From Hymenobacter terricola (GTDB lineage: Bacteria; Bacteroidota; Bacteroidia; Cytophagales; Hymenobacteraceae), in NCBI RefSeq assembly GCF_017921975.2, contig NZ_JAGEMO020000008.1, positions 1-64,000 on the forward strand: a stretch of 64,000 bases of DNA, in the 5' to 3' direction. The notes below the pieces were generated by a model. That model was not told where the DNA came from. It made no database searches and saw only the letters and a list, made by a program, of their open reading frames with translations. How positions within the stretch are numbered: the stretch's first letter is position 1; the number at the start of each line of letters is the position of its first letter. Positions 18,542-27,747 of this stretch are shown piece by piece. Position numbers and translations under genes: made by a program.

Positions 18542-18579
18542 AAAAAACGCCGGCCTCCTCACGGAGACCGGCGTTTTTT
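18542..18579. terminator. Bidirectional terminator between comA and the T9SS cargo gene
   Basis: AAAAAACGCCGG and CCGGCGTTTTTT arms, with CTCC/GGAG extending the stem, between convergent genes. Confidence 0.9.
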
Positions 18580-18597
18580 GTGCCTTGGGCAGTGCGC

Positions 18598-21500
18598 TTA
18601 TTGCTTCACCACTTTCAGGTTCTTGGTTTCGCCCGAGGGCAACGATACCCGCACGAGGTACACACCGGCTTTCAGGCTGCCGAAGTTGCTTACCGTCATG
18701 GTAGTAACCCCCGAGGCTACGTCGATGGCTTCCTGACGAATGGTGCGGCCTGTCATGTCGGTGATGCGCAGCTGGCCTTTGCCCGAAGCAGCCGATTGAA
18801 CATCCAGCTTCAGCTCGTCGCCGCTGGTGAAGGGGTTCGGGTAAGCCGACAGCGAGGAGGCCGCGGCTTTGCCGTCGAAGCTCACGCTAACCGGGGCGAA
18901 GAAGGTTTCTTTGCCGTCCAGGTCCACCTGGCGCAAGCGATAGTAGCGCAGGCCTGACTTGTTGGCTTCCTTGTCGACGTAGCGGTAGTCCGTGGTGCGC
19001 ACGAGATTAGGTGCGGCGCTGGGTACCGAAGTCAGGGTGCGGAATTCGGTGCCATTGGTCGATACCTGGATGTCGTAGCCTTTGCTGTTCACTTCGCTGG
19101 CCGTCTGCCAGGTAATCAAAGCATCGGTGCCAACGCGCTTGGCGTCGAACGCCGTGAGGCGCACGGGCAGCGGATTCGTTTTATCGCCGAGGGTGAACGT
19201 GGCAAAGGTCGTAATGCCGGACTTCGTCACCAGGTTGTTCGTCTCATCAACCGGCACATCGCGGCCCAGGAAACCAAACGTGTTGCCGGAGTTGGTCGAC
19301 ACGAACAGTACGAGGTTGGATTCGGTGATGCTCTGGGTGCCCGGAGTGGTAGTGCTCGGGCCACCCAGGTTCATGGTTTCGGCATCGCGGTAGTGGAAAA
19401 CCATTGTGGCAACCAAGCCCCCGGTGTTGGTTTGCGGGTCGGAAGGACGCACGCCGAAGATGCGGCGGATGCCATACTTGCTGTTAATCGGCGAGTATGC
19501 TTCCACCGTGTTGCGGGTCACGTCCACGTTGCCGGGGGAGTTGGCACCGGTGAAAGTGATGGTCAGGCCAATGTTACCGTAGGTACGGGTTTCGCCGACA
19601 AGTACCGTCTGGCGGGTGGTCCGCACGAAACCAAACAGGAAGGAAGCATCTGTTTCGCCGTTTAGCTGAGCGCCGTTGTTGAAGTTGGTTGGCGCACGGT
19701 CGGCCAGGGTTACCAATGATACAGTGGGCCGGCTAATATCAGTTGCCAACACGCCAGCATTGGCGCTGAGAGCAGTATAGGGATTGACAATAATCGGATT
19801 AGCAGAGTTGGTATATACGTCAGGAGTCAGGAAGTTGAGCGACTCCGCGATGGTCATAACGCCACCATTTGTCTTGGTACCGCCACCGGAGATATCAACC
19901 CGTACAAACGAACCGCCCGTGATGGCCTGATTGCCACCGGCAAATTCCATTATCGTGCCTTCGCGCTGCACAAAACTGTCGTATGAGTTGCTGAAGTCCC
20001 CGAAAACCTTTAACTGGCCCACTACCAGGCGGGTAATGGAGCGCGCGGCCTGCGAAGTACCGCCCATGGTCAGGTTAAGTGCCACTGCCGGGCCCGAACC
20101 CGTGTTGTCGTAGAGCAAAGCACCGCCAGCCGTCATAACGCGTACATCGGAGTTGATATTGGGGTAAGGCACAGCGATACCAGCACCCAGGTCGCGCACC
20201 AGGGCGTTGGTGGTAGCAGTGGGTTTGCCATTGCTCCAGTTGGCATCATCGAACCAGTTGTCGTTTTTGCCACCGGTCCAGATGGTTGTAGCAATTGGTG
20301 TGCCCGTCACCGTGAAGCTGGCCGTGTAAGCGCCCGTGGGCGGGTCAGTCACCGTGAAGGTGGCGTTGGTAGCAGAGTTGTAGCCGTTGGCCTGGTAGTA
20401 CACATCCAGCAGGTAAGTACCGGCGGCGGTCACGGCAGGCGTGGCAATCAGGTTGGGCTGGGGGTTGCTGTTGCCACCCTGGTTGGGGTCGAGCACGAAG
20501 GTTTTGGGGCCGCCGTTGCTACCAGTTGTCTGCGTGAGCGTGATGGGCTGGAAAGCCCCGCCGCTGGTACCGCTCAAACGCGTGCGGTAGTATAGCACCA
20601 CGCTGCTGATGATGTTGTTGCCGGCTTCGTCGGTGTTTACCGTTGTGGCATTGAGGCGCAGCTGGCCGTTGTTCACGTCGTAACCAGTACCGTTGTTGGA
20701 AGCAGCGCTCAAATCAGCACCCTGGAATGGGCGAGGGGTCGACGGGTTAATGTTATAAGTCACGTCGGCGTTGCCGTTGGGGGCAATAACAATCGTGCTG
20801 GCCGAAACCGTAGGTGCCGGGAAGCGGGTACCAACTACGTCATAATGGCCATTGAAACCATTGCCATTAGGGTCATAATTAGTTCGCAGTGGAGGGTTCG
20901 TAACCACCCCATTGTCACGGTAAGTTGCGTGGTAAGTAACCGAAAGAACATAGCTAGCTGCAACCTGTGATAAAGGAATCACATTGGTGGTACCCGTTGT
21001 GAGAGCGAAATTGCGTACACCGTTGGTTACAGTGGTATTCGTCTGTGTCAGTTGGAGTGTACCATTCGAAAGAGGGGTGCCATTAGGGTCATAGACAGTA
21101 TAATCTAAGAACGCACCATTTACTTGGCGGGCACCAGTTTCAGTTGTCGTGATGGAACCACCATTAATGATGAGTTGGCCTGCATTGATGTCGAATGCCG
21201 GAGTCGTAGTAGAGCTTGGCTTCTGGTCAATAATTGGCGTAGTATTGAAAGCAGGAGCAGTGTAAGTCTGGCTGCCATTCCCCTGGTCTACTAGAACCGT
21301 TGGATTAGAGAATGTTACGCTGCTAGGAGGAGGAATAGTGCCGGTAACTTTAAAATTGGCTACATAACCACCATTACTAACATTGCGTGCATCGATGATA
21401 GTACCATCATTGTCGGGGTCGCGCGTACCATCCGAAACCAAATTAGCAATAAAACTTGCCAAAAACTGAACCTTAATATTATATGTAGTACCCGGTGTAG

Positions 21501-21993
21501 CTCCTCCTCCATTCGTGGTAACAGCCGATTGGCGAATGAGATTAAGCTGAGCAGTCGTTAAGCTAAAAATCCGGTTGCCGCTGGCATCAGGCCCACTAGT
21601 CAGGTTAAGGGTAAGATTCTGAAAAGCAGGTGCTGTAGTACCTGCTTTGTAGACAGCGTACTGCAGCGTTACGTTGTTAAACGTGTAAACGTCGGTTCCG
21701 TCATCACCGTCAGTGGTAGTCACTTGGCCACCGTTTAACATGAGTTGGCCCGTGTTGATATCGAAGGTCCCAAGGTTAGCAGCCTGGAACTGGGGGTTAG
21801 CCCCTGCTTTAGCCGAGTAAGATGTGTTGGTGCCCGTTGCATTCGCATCAACGAAAACGCTTGAGGTATTAAGCGTCTGCGCTTGGGCGGTCTGCGAAGC
21901 GCCCAGCCCCAAGAAGATGGCGAAGAGCGGAAGTAAAGTGCTTAGGAAGCGGCGCTGTCGCAACAGCTTTTGAGTAAAGGTTAACGTGTGCAT
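18598..21993 (-). CDS. Large secreted protein with type IX sorting domain
   Basis: 1131 residues. Signal peptide with core LLPLFAIFLGLGA and a likely cut after AQA. The N-terminal half holds three related units of roughly 150-200 residues, each with a line like FDINTGQLMLNGG, FDINAGQLIINGG or YDVNNGQLRLN followed by a Val/Tyr-rich strand. A middle unit contains WTGGKNDNWFDDANWSNGKP, typical of Bacteroidota surface proteins. The C terminus is a type A T9SS sorting domain (YPNPF, then ITDMTGR, then LKAGVYLVRV, ending KVVKQ), directing export through the outer membrane and cell-surface attachment or release. The N-terminal third has lower GC content than the neighbours. Function unknown; adhesion is a guess. 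Confidence 0.88.
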   Translation of the reverse strand: MHTLTFTQKLLRQRRFLSTLLPLFAIFLGLGASQTAQAQTLNTSSVFVDANATGTNTSYSAKAGANPQFQAANLGTFDINTGQLMLNGGQVTTTDGDDGTDVYTFNNVTLQYAVYKAGTTAPAFQNLTLNLTSGPDASGNRIFSLTTAQLNLIRQSAVTTNGGGATPGTTYNIKVQFLASFIANLVSDGTRDPDNDGTIIDARNVSNGGYVANFKVTGTIPPPSSVTFSNPTVLVDQGNGSQTYTAPAFNTTPIIDQKPSSTTTPAFDINAGQLIINGGSITTTETGARQVNGAFLDYTVYDPNGTPLSNGTLQLTQTNTTVTNGVRNFALTTGTTNVIPLSQVAASYVLSVTYHATYRDNGVVTNPPLRTNYDPNGNGFNGHYDVVGTRFPAPTVSASTIVIAPNGNADVTYNINPSTPRPFQGADLSAASNNGTGYDVNNGQLRLNATTVNTDEAGNNIISSVVLYYRTRLSGTSGGAFQPITLTQTTGSNGGPKTFVLDPNQGGNSNPQPNLIATPAVTAAGTYLLDVYYQANGYNSATNATFTVTDPPTGAYTASFTVTGTPIATTIWTGGKNDNWFDDANWSNGKPTATTNALVRDLGAGIAVPYPNINSDVRVMTAGGALLYDNTGSGPAVALNLTMGGTSQAARSITRLVVGQLKVFGDFSNSYDSFVQREGTIMEFAGGNQAITGGSFVRVDISGGGTKTNGGVMTIAESLNFLTPDVYTNSANPIIVNPYTALSANAGVLATDISRPTVSLVTLADRAPTNFNNGAQLNGETDASFLFGFVRTTRQTVLVGETRTYGNIGLTITFTGANSPGNVDVTRNTVEAYSPINSKYGIRRIFGVRPSDPQTNTGGLVATMVFHYRDAETMNLGGPSTTTPGTQSITESNLVLFVSTNSGNTFGFLGRDVPVDETNNLVTKSGITTFATFTLGDKTNPLPVRLTAFDAKRVGTDALITWQTASEVNSKGYDIQVSTNGTEFRTLTSVPSAAPNLVRTTDYRYVDKEANKSGLRYYRLRQVDLDGKETFFAPVSVSFDGKAAASSLSAYPNPFTSGDELKLDVQSAASGKGQLRITDMTGRTIRQEAIDVASGVTTMTVSNFGSLKAGVYLVRVSLPSGETKNLKVVKQ

Positions 21994-22119
21994 GGAAATG
22001 ATTAAAAATTGAAGTAAACGAGGAATGAAACGCGAGGGGAGCGTATCGCAATGAGGCGCTATACGCAGTGCTTAAAAAAAGGGTAAGGGCTTGAGGAAAA
22101 AAATTATCAGGTTGTTGGC

Positions 22120-22149
22120 TAAGTACAACCAGACTGTTTTAAGTACAAC
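22120..22149. promoter_or_regulatory. Two direct repeats upstream of the T9SS cargo gene
   Basis: TAAGTACAAC occurs at 22120-22129 and 22140-22149, exactly 20 bases apart (two helical turns), in the AT-rich 210-base gap between the bestrophin and T9SS genes. This spacing suits a dimeric regulator binding one face of the DNA. No clear TAnnTTTG promoter is seen here. Confidence 0.35.
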
Positions 22150-22203
22150 AGTACAGAGGCTTAGCGGCTTTTATATCTCTTATATATGATGTTTTAATAT
22201 TCA

Positions 22204-23127
22204 TCAATGCACCACGCTGTAGGGCACGGTGGCCAGGGCTTTTTTCTCGGCGGGCAGCTCCACGCCCAACAGGTCGTGCACGCTCACCCGGATTTTGTTG
22301 GAGAGCTGGGTGATGGGCAAATCGTTGCTGTCGTAGCCGAACGGATTCTCGATTTCGTTGCCAATCATTTCCAGGCCCAGCATGGCGTAGGCCCCAATCA
22401 TGGTGACGGGCACCATCCACCAGCCGCAGGAATCGACCAGCACCAAAGGCATTATCATGATGAAAACGGTGATGTAGCACTTGATGAAAAAACTGTAGGA
22501 ATACGGAATCGGCGTGGCCTTAATGCGCTCGCAGGTGCCGCTCACCGACATCATGGCCAAGTAGTGCTGCTTGATATTGATGAGGTGAATGGGGTCGAAA
22601 ATCTGCACCTGCCGCAATTGCTCCACGCTTTCCATAAGCACGGCAATGATGGTGGAGGCCACGCTCTCGGCCTTTTGCAGGCGCTCGATGACGTCGGGGG
22701 TGGCTTCCATCTTGTCGAAGCGTACTTTGTTGCGCAGGCTGCCTTCGAGGGCAATGGGAAAGTTGGAGATGAGGGCGGCGAAGTAGCGCCGGCTCGATTT
22801 GGCCTCGCGGGGCAGCAAGGCGTTCATTTCCATGGCCAGGCCCCGGCACTGCGACACCAACACGCCCCACACTTTGCGGCCCTCGTAGTAGCGGTCGTAA
22901 GCCGTGTTGGTACGGAACACGAGCAATAAGCTGAGCAGAATGCCCAGAATGGACAGGTATTCGCGCCCAATTCGGACGTTGAGGCTGTGAAAGTCAATGC
23001 TGACGATGGCCAGGGCCGAACCATAGAGGCCCACCAGCGCCACGCGTTTCAGCAGCAAGCGAATAACTGAAGAGGTGTGGAAGTGCACCAAGGCACGCCA
23101 CCAGTCTCCTCCCTGATAAACTATCAT
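22204..23127 (-). CDS. Bestrophin-like chloride channel family (UPF0187) membrane protein
   Basis: 307 residues. It begins MIVYQGGDWWRALVHFHTSS, has two N-terminal hydrophobic helices (VALVGLYGSALAIVSI and LGILLSLLLVFRTNTAYDRY), then a cytosolic helical part and further helices near ITVFIMIMPLVLVDSCGWW and IGAYAMLGLEMIGNEIENPF. The RTNTAYDRYYEGRKVWG and IGNEIENPFGYDSNDLP motifs are characteristic. Relatives are pentameric anion channels. 18 more codons are open upstream; the ATG at 23127 fits the family start. Function in the cell is unknown. Confidence 0.88.
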   Translation of the reverse strand: MIVYQGGDWWRALVHFHTSSVIRLLLKRVALVGLYGSALAIVSIDFHSLNVRIGREYLSILGILLSLLLVFRTNTAYDRYYEGRKVWGVLVSQCRGLAMEMNALLPREAKSSRRYFAALISNFPIALEGSLRNKVRFDKMEATPDVIERLQKAESVASTIIAVLMESVEQLRQVQIFDPIHLINIKQHYLAMMSVSGTCERIKATPIPYSYSFFIKCYITVFIMIMPLVLVDSCGWWMVPVTMIGAYAMLGLEMIGNEIENPFGYDSNDLPITQLSNKIRVSVHDLLGVELPAEKKALATVPYSVVH

Positions 23128-23534
23128 CGAATAAGTAATTTTTGTCCTGCAACGGCGAAGGCCCTGTTGAGGTTGGGCCAATTAGAAGCGCAACGGTAAC
23201 CATGCCCAAAATAGGGCGACACTGGCTGGCGTACTCGCCGCCGGCCATATCATAGGTCATGCCACTTTAGCGCTATATGGTTGCGGGTGAGGCGAATCAG
23301 GGGTGCTCGAAAACCACCAAAAACAGCCTTGCGGCCACGAATGGCCATTTTTTGGACCTTCACTGAATGAAGAAAATAAACAAATAATACCGACCCAAAT
23401 ACAATCAGGTCGTCAAACGGCGTGCAAAGGTACCGTATTCTGCGCCCTTACCCTAACCTGCTGGCAACTCTGTGAGCGGGCGTGAGGCAGTTTCGGCAGC
23501 AGCCGGTTTTCTTTGTGGCTCACTTACGCTCGGC
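23128..23534. other. 407-base divergent intergenic region
   Basis: It separates the bestrophin-like gene (minus) and the DedA gene (plus). The minus strand holds TACCTTTG (23432 to 23425), a match to TAnnTTTG, but without a TTG at the right distance. I see no convincing small gene, RNA or repeat in the rest. Confidence 0.4.
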
Positions 23535-24197
23535 ATGGAACTTCTCAAGCATTTTTTCGACATTATCCTGCACCTGGATGTGCACCTCAAGCTGCTGGTG
23601 CACGACTACGGCAACCTCACCTACCTCATCCTGTTCCTCATCATTTTCACCGAAACCGGGGTCATCGTGTTTCCCTTCCTGCCCGGCGACTCGCTGCTGT
23701 TTGTGGCCGGCACCCTGGCCGCCCAGCCCAACCCCGAAACCGGCCATCCGCTGCTGAACATCGCCGTGCTCATCCCGCTGCTGATGGCGGCCGCCTTCAT
23801 CGGCGACAACCTCAACTACGTCGTGGGCGATTATTTAGGCCCCAAGGTGTTTCGAGAAAATTTCAAGTTTCTGAACCGGAAGTACCTCGACCAAACGCAG
23901 GCTTTCTATGCCAAGCACGGCGGCAAAACCATCATCATGGCGCGCTTCGTGCCCATTGTGCGCACGTTTGCGCCGTTTGTGGCCGGGGTGGGCACCATGA
24001 CGTACCGCTATTTTGCTTCGTACAGCATAGCCGGGGCGGCCCTGTGGGTGATTGTGCTGACGCTGGCGGGCTACTTTTTTGGCAACATTCCGTGGGTGCA
24101 GCACAATTTCACGCTGGTTATCTACGCCATTATCCTGGTATCGGTGGTGCCGCCGCTGTGGTCGTTTGTGAAAGGCAAGCTGGGCAAGCGGGCATAG
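23535..24197 (+). CDS. DedA/SNARE-associated (VTT domain) membrane protein
   Basis: 220 residues. The DedA pattern is clear: FTETGVIVFPFLPGDSLLFVAG, a helix-rich middle with GDNLNYVVGDYLG, the acidic/basic FYAKHGGKTIIMARFVPIVRTFAPFVAG, and two C-terminal helices (AALWVIVLTLAGYFFG and LVIYAIILVSVVPPL). DedA proteins are inner-membrane lipid or phosphate-carrier flippases. The ATG at 23535 is preferred over an open extension of 21 codons. Confidence 0.92.
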   Translation: MELLKHFFDIILHLDVHLKLLVHDYGNLTYLILFLIIFTETGVIVFPFLPGDSLLFVAGTLAAQPNPETGHPLLNIAVLIPLLMAAAFIGDNLNYVVGDYLGPKVFRENFKFLNRKYLDQTQAFYAKHGGKTIIMARFVPIVRTFAPFVAGVGTMTYRYFASYSIAGAALWVIVLTLAGYFFGNIPWVQHNFTLVIYAIILVSVVPPLWSFVKGKLGKRA

Positions 24198-24272
24198 GCC
24201 GGATTTGCTTGCCGCTTTGGCCTGGGCCAATGCGGATTCTTATTACACTACTATATTATAATACCCAATACT

Positions 24273-25013
24273 ATGCGTGAATTTGGACTTATTGGCCGCA
24301 CCCTCAGCCACTCGTTTTCGCAGACGTATTTCAACCAGAAATTCTATTCGCTGAGCCTGACTGAGCACCAGTACGACTTGTTTGAGCTGGCCGCGGTGAA
24401 CGAGTTTCCGGCCCTGCTGGCCGCGCACCCCGCCCTGGTGGGCCTGAACGTGACCGTGCCCTACAAGGAAACCATTGTGCCCTACCTCGACGACCTGGCG
24501 CCCTCGGCCAGCCGGGTGGGCGCCGTGAACGTGATTGAGCGCACCGCCGACGGCCTGCTGCGGGGCCACAACACCGACTATGTGGGCTTCCGCGATTCGC
24601 TGCGCACCTTTTTTCCGGACCGGCAGGATGCCCGCGCGCTGGTGCTGGGCACGGGCGGCGCGGCCAAAGCCGTGGTGGTGGCCCTGCAGGAGCTGGGCAT
24701 TCCGAGCTGGCAGGTGAGCCGTGACCCGCTCGGCGCCGGCCTCACCTATGATGAGCTGACGCCGCAGCTGGTGGCCGGGCACCGGCTCATCATCAACGCC
24801 ACGCCGGTGGGCACTTTTCCACAGGTCGACGAGTGCCCGCAACTGCCCTACGATGCCCTCACCGGGCAGCATTACCTGTACGATTTGGTGTACAACCCCA
24901 CGGAAACGCTGTTTATGACCAAAGGCAAGGAGGCTGGGGCACAGGTAAAAAACGGGTTTGAGATGCTGTGCCTGCAAGCCGAGGCCGCGTGGAATATCTG
25001 GAACGGGAAATAA
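24273..25013 (+). CDS. aroE: Shikimate dehydrogenase
   Basis: 246 residues, slightly short for the family. It reduces 3-dehydroshikimate with NADPH in aromatic amino acid synthesis. Motifs: FGLIGRTLSHSFSQ (substrate-binding Ser), LNVTVPYKE with the catalytic Lys, HNTDYVGF with the catalytic Asp, the cofactor loop LGTGGAAKAV, INATPVGTFP and a late GFEMLCLQA. Single gene; the 3' side is a heptanucleotide repeat element. Confidence 0.95.
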   Translation: MREFGLIGRTLSHSFSQTYFNQKFYSLSLTEHQYDLFELAAVNEFPALLAAHPALVGLNVTVPYKETIVPYLDDLAPSASRVGAVNVIERTADGLLRGHNTDYVGFRDSLRTFFPDRQDARALVLGTGGAAKAVVVALQELGIPSWQVSRDPLGAGLTYDELTPQLVAGHRLIINATPVGTFPQVDECPQLPYDALTGQHYLYDLVYNPTETLFMTKGKEAGAQVKNGFEMLCLQAEAAWNIWNGK

Positions 25014-25014
25014 G

Positions 25015-25120
25015 CAGTTATCAGTTAATAGTTAATAGTGAGCAGTGAGCAGTGAGCAGTGAGCAGTGAGCAATATTGTTCTGACATTGCTCACTGTTCA
25101 CTATTAACTGATAACTGATA
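25015..25120. repeat. Heptanucleotide-periodic palindromic element
   Basis: The left arm is a run of consecutive 7-base units: CAGTTAT, CAGTTAA, TAGTTAA, TAGTGAG, then four exact CAGTGAG copies (25043-25070). The right arm (25081-25120) is the inverse of the same text with fewer units. The element lies between aroE and the sigma factor gene. It resembles the short tandemly repeated heptamers known from cyanobacteria, but folded as a large hairpin. Confidence 0.85.
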
Positions 25121-25279
25121 AACGCGCCCGCTTGCAACCTTTTGGCCCGGCCGGGCCTCACCTCAGCAGCAGGCCGTTCACAGGCCGGTTTTTATCAGGT
25201 TGATTCGCTTTTCTATGCTGCAGAAAATGACCCTATCTACTCGTCTTTCCCCCGCTGGCCTGGGTTATTGGCTGCCCGC

Positions 25280-25930
25280 ATGAGCGCCGCGACGTGGTTT
25301 GCGTTCGGCGCCGATGACGTGCGACCCAACCAAACGGCCGCGGCCCCGCGCCTCACGGCCAGCCGGGGCGCGGTGACCAGCCCCCCCACCGAAGCCGAGC
25401 TGATTGACGGCTGCCTGCGCGGCCGCCAGCTGGCCCAAAAGCTCCTTTACGAGAAGTACGCCGGCAAAATGATGGTGGTGTGCCTGCGCTACGCCCAAAC
25501 CACTTTCGAAGCCGAAGACGTTCTGCAGGAGGGTTTTCTAACTGTGTTTCGCACGCTGGGCAGCTTTCGGCGCGAATGTCCGCTGGAATTCTGGATTCGC
25601 CGTATCATGATTAATGCGGCCCTGCGCCAGCACCGCCGCAATGCCTCACTGGTGGCGGTGAGCGACGGCGACTACCCCGAAACCCTGGCCAGCGAAGAAT
25701 TTACCCTCAGCAATTATAACTTTCAGGAGCTGCTGAAAATGGTGCAGGAACTGGCTCCGCGCTACCGCATGGTCTTCAACCTGTACGCCATTGAAGGCTA
25801 TACGCACAAAGAAATTGGCGAATTATTGAGTATTACCGAGGGCACCAGCAAGTCGCAATATTCCCGGGCCCGCGTCATCCTGCAAACTAAACTGGAGCGC
25901 CTCAGTGCTCCAACCCGCCATGTCAATTAA
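25280..25930 (+). CDS. ECF-type RNA polymerase sigma factor
   Basis: 216 residues. Region 2: LLYEKYAGKMMVVCLRYAQ, then EAEDVLQEGFLTVFRTLGSF and PLEFWIRRIMINAALRQHRR. Region 4: LAPRYRMVFNLYAIEGYTHK, then EIGELLSITEGTSKSQYSRA. The frame is open further up from a TTG at 25142, but the ATG at 25280 is nearer the normal length. Its last 11 bases overlap the next gene, so the two are translated together; that gene has an anti-sigma-like N terminus. Confidence 0.88.
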   Translation: MSAATWFAFGADDVRPNQTAAAPRLTASRGAVTSPPTEAELIDGCLRGRQLAQKLLYEKYAGKMMVVCLRYAQTTFEAEDVLQEGFLTVFRTLGSFRRECPLEFWIRRIMINAALRQHRRNASLVAVSDGDYPETLASEEFTLSNYNFQELLKMVQELAPRYRMVFNLYAIEGYTHKEIGELLSITEGTSKSQYSRARVILQTKLERLSAPTRHVN

Positions 25931-27656
25931 TCCTATCGACGAAAACGCTACGCCTAAAACTACCGGCAGCCTGGAGGAATTATTCCGCCACCACCTGGGG
26001 GAGGAGGCCGCCGTGCCGCCGCGCCCCATGCTGTGGGACCAGATTGACAATTCTCTGTTGATTCGGCAGAACGAAATCTATCGGCGGCGCCTCACGGCCA
26101 CGCGTTGGGTGGCGGCGGCCAGCCTGCTGCTGGCCACGCTGGCCGGCACGGGCTGGTGGAGCATCCGCGATTCCCGCCTCGGCGGCACCGATATGGCCAC
26201 GACCAGCGAGCCGGCCGGCTCGCAGACGCGCTCGATTGGGGGTAACAATAATGGCGCGACGGCCGGCAATAGCCCCCGCCCGAACACGATGGGATACCGG
26301 GCCGACGGGGCAACGGCTTCGGTAGCGGCGGCTGGTTCGGCCAACACCGCGGCCAGCGAGCTTTTGGGGCAGCGCAATGCAACGGGTAGCAGCACGTATT
26401 CGGCCAGTCGGTCCGGCGTAGCGGCTACTATGGCCGTGCGCCGGCCCGGTTTTGGGTCGGCAGCAGTGCGCGGCGGTTTGGAAACTGGCCTGGCCACGAC
26501 TGGCCCCAATGGGGCCGGAACAATTGGAACCAGCCCGGCCGGTCCTATTGCCCTGCAAACGGCGAATACCACCACCAACATAACTAGTCAACCCATTACA
26601 GCCAGTGCTACACAAACTCCTGCTGCTGAACATGCTACTGTAAGTGCTGCCGCTAAAACGGCGGGCCAGGCTTTTGCTTCCCGCGAATCGGCCACGGCGA
26701 CTGCTGCTGCCTCAACGGCGGCAACAAATGGAGCGGCGGCTGGCGGCCCCCTGGCCAGTACCGCTACGGCTGCGCCAGCGGCATCCCTCACATCGGCGGC
26801 GGCAGTAGTGGCGCCGGAGCAAATGAGCTTGCTGGCCGCCCGCTCGGCGGCGCTTGACCTGGCCAAGGCCACGGCGCTACCGAATGGCCTGGCGCCCTTG
26901 CCGCTGCCCGAGCCCGAAGCAGCTGTGGACGCGCACCGCTGGCATTATGGGGCCAGCTACACGGCAAGCGTGTTCAATCCCAACGTCAATTTTTCGCGGG
27001 CCGGCATCGCCCCCGAGTATGGCTACAACCCCGCGCTGGGCGCGGGCTCGCCGGCCCTCACCGAAGCGGCGGCCACCCAGTACCGCCAAAACCTGCGCCC
27101 CGGCCTCAGCCAGCGCATTGCCCTGCTGGCCACCCGCCACCTCACGGGCCACTGGTCGCTCGGCACCGGCGTGGAACTCAGCCAGGCCACGGCCAGGTCG
27201 GCTTCGTCGACGGCTTTTGTGGGCGAGCAGCTGCTTGATTTGGGCCAGTCCAGCACCGGGCCGATGCACACCACCGGTTTCCGCTACCGCCTGGCCAGCA
27301 TTCCGGTCGAAGTGCGCTACACCAACCCCGTGAAGCGCGGCTGGAGCCTCTACGGCCGCCTGGGCGGCGTGGTGAGCGCCCTGCTGGGCGCGCGCAGCGA
27401 TGTGGAAGGCAATCCGGAAGCTACCCGCACGTACTCAATCGCATCGGCGGGGATGCCGTACCGCCGCGTGCTGGGCAGCCTGCGCGGCGGGGCGGGCGCG
27501 CAGTTCCGCACCGGCACCGGCAATTGGGCCCTCACGCTGGGCCCGGTGGCCGAAATCGGCCTGACGTCGATGAATGCCCACCCGGCGCAGAGTTATTTCG
27601 CGCAGAGCCACGCCTATAGCTTCGGCCTGGAAGCCGGCATGGAGTTTGGCCGGTAA
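25920..27656 (+). CDS. Possible anti-sigma/outer-membrane-barrel fusion protein
   Basis: 578 residues of unusual build. Residues 1-60 are a small soluble domain (LEELFRHHLGEEAAVPPRPM) like the start of proteins that follow sigma genes in Bacteroidota. A single membrane helix runs about 62-81 (WVAAASLLLATLAGTGWWSI). About 90-330 is a low-complexity Ala/Thr/Gly/Ser tract. From about 340 to the end alternating strands (RWHYGASYTASVFNPNV, GLSQRIALLATRHLTGHWSL, GWSLYGRLGGVVSALLG, YSFGLEAGMEFGR) look like a PorT-type outer-membrane beta-barrel. It overlaps the sigma gene by 11 bases. A GTG at 25905 is an alternative start. Function inferred only. Confidence 0.7.
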   Translation: MSINPIDENATPKTTGSLEELFRHHLGEEAAVPPRPMLWDQIDNSLLIRQNEIYRRRLTATRWVAAASLLLATLAGTGWWSIRDSRLGGTDMATTSEPAGSQTRSIGGNNNGATAGNSPRPNTMGYRADGATASVAAAGSANTAASELLGQRNATGSSTYSASRSGVAATMAVRRPGFGSAAVRGGLETGLATTGPNGAGTIGTSPAGPIALQTANTTTNITSQPITASATQTPAAEHATVSAAAKTAGQAFASRESATATAAASTAATNGAAAGGPLASTATAAPAASLTSAAAVVAPEQMSLLAARSAALDLAKATALPNGLAPLPLPEPEAAVDAHRWHYGASYTASVFNPNVNFSRAGIAPEYGYNPALGAGSPALTEAAATQYRQNLRPGLSQRIALLATRHLTGHWSLGTGVELSQATARSASSTAFVGEQLLDLGQSSTGPMHTTGFRYRLASIPVEVRYTNPVKRGWSLYGRLGGVVSALLGARSDVEGNPEATRTYSIASAGMPYRRVLGSLRGGAGAQFRTGTGNWALTLGPVAEIGLTSMNAHPAQSYFAQSHAYSFGLEAGMEFGR

Positions 27657-27747
27657 TTCTCGGCTGCCCATTTTACTTCCGGCGAAACCCAAAATACCGG
27701 TTTGGGGTTAAGTTAGGCTGACCTTTTCGGCCTACCTTTCCCGTTGC

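Noticed and set aside
25015-25120. Possible CRISPR array
   Set aside because: The repeat unit is 7 bases without spacers; the structure is a palindrome, not a repeat-spacer array.
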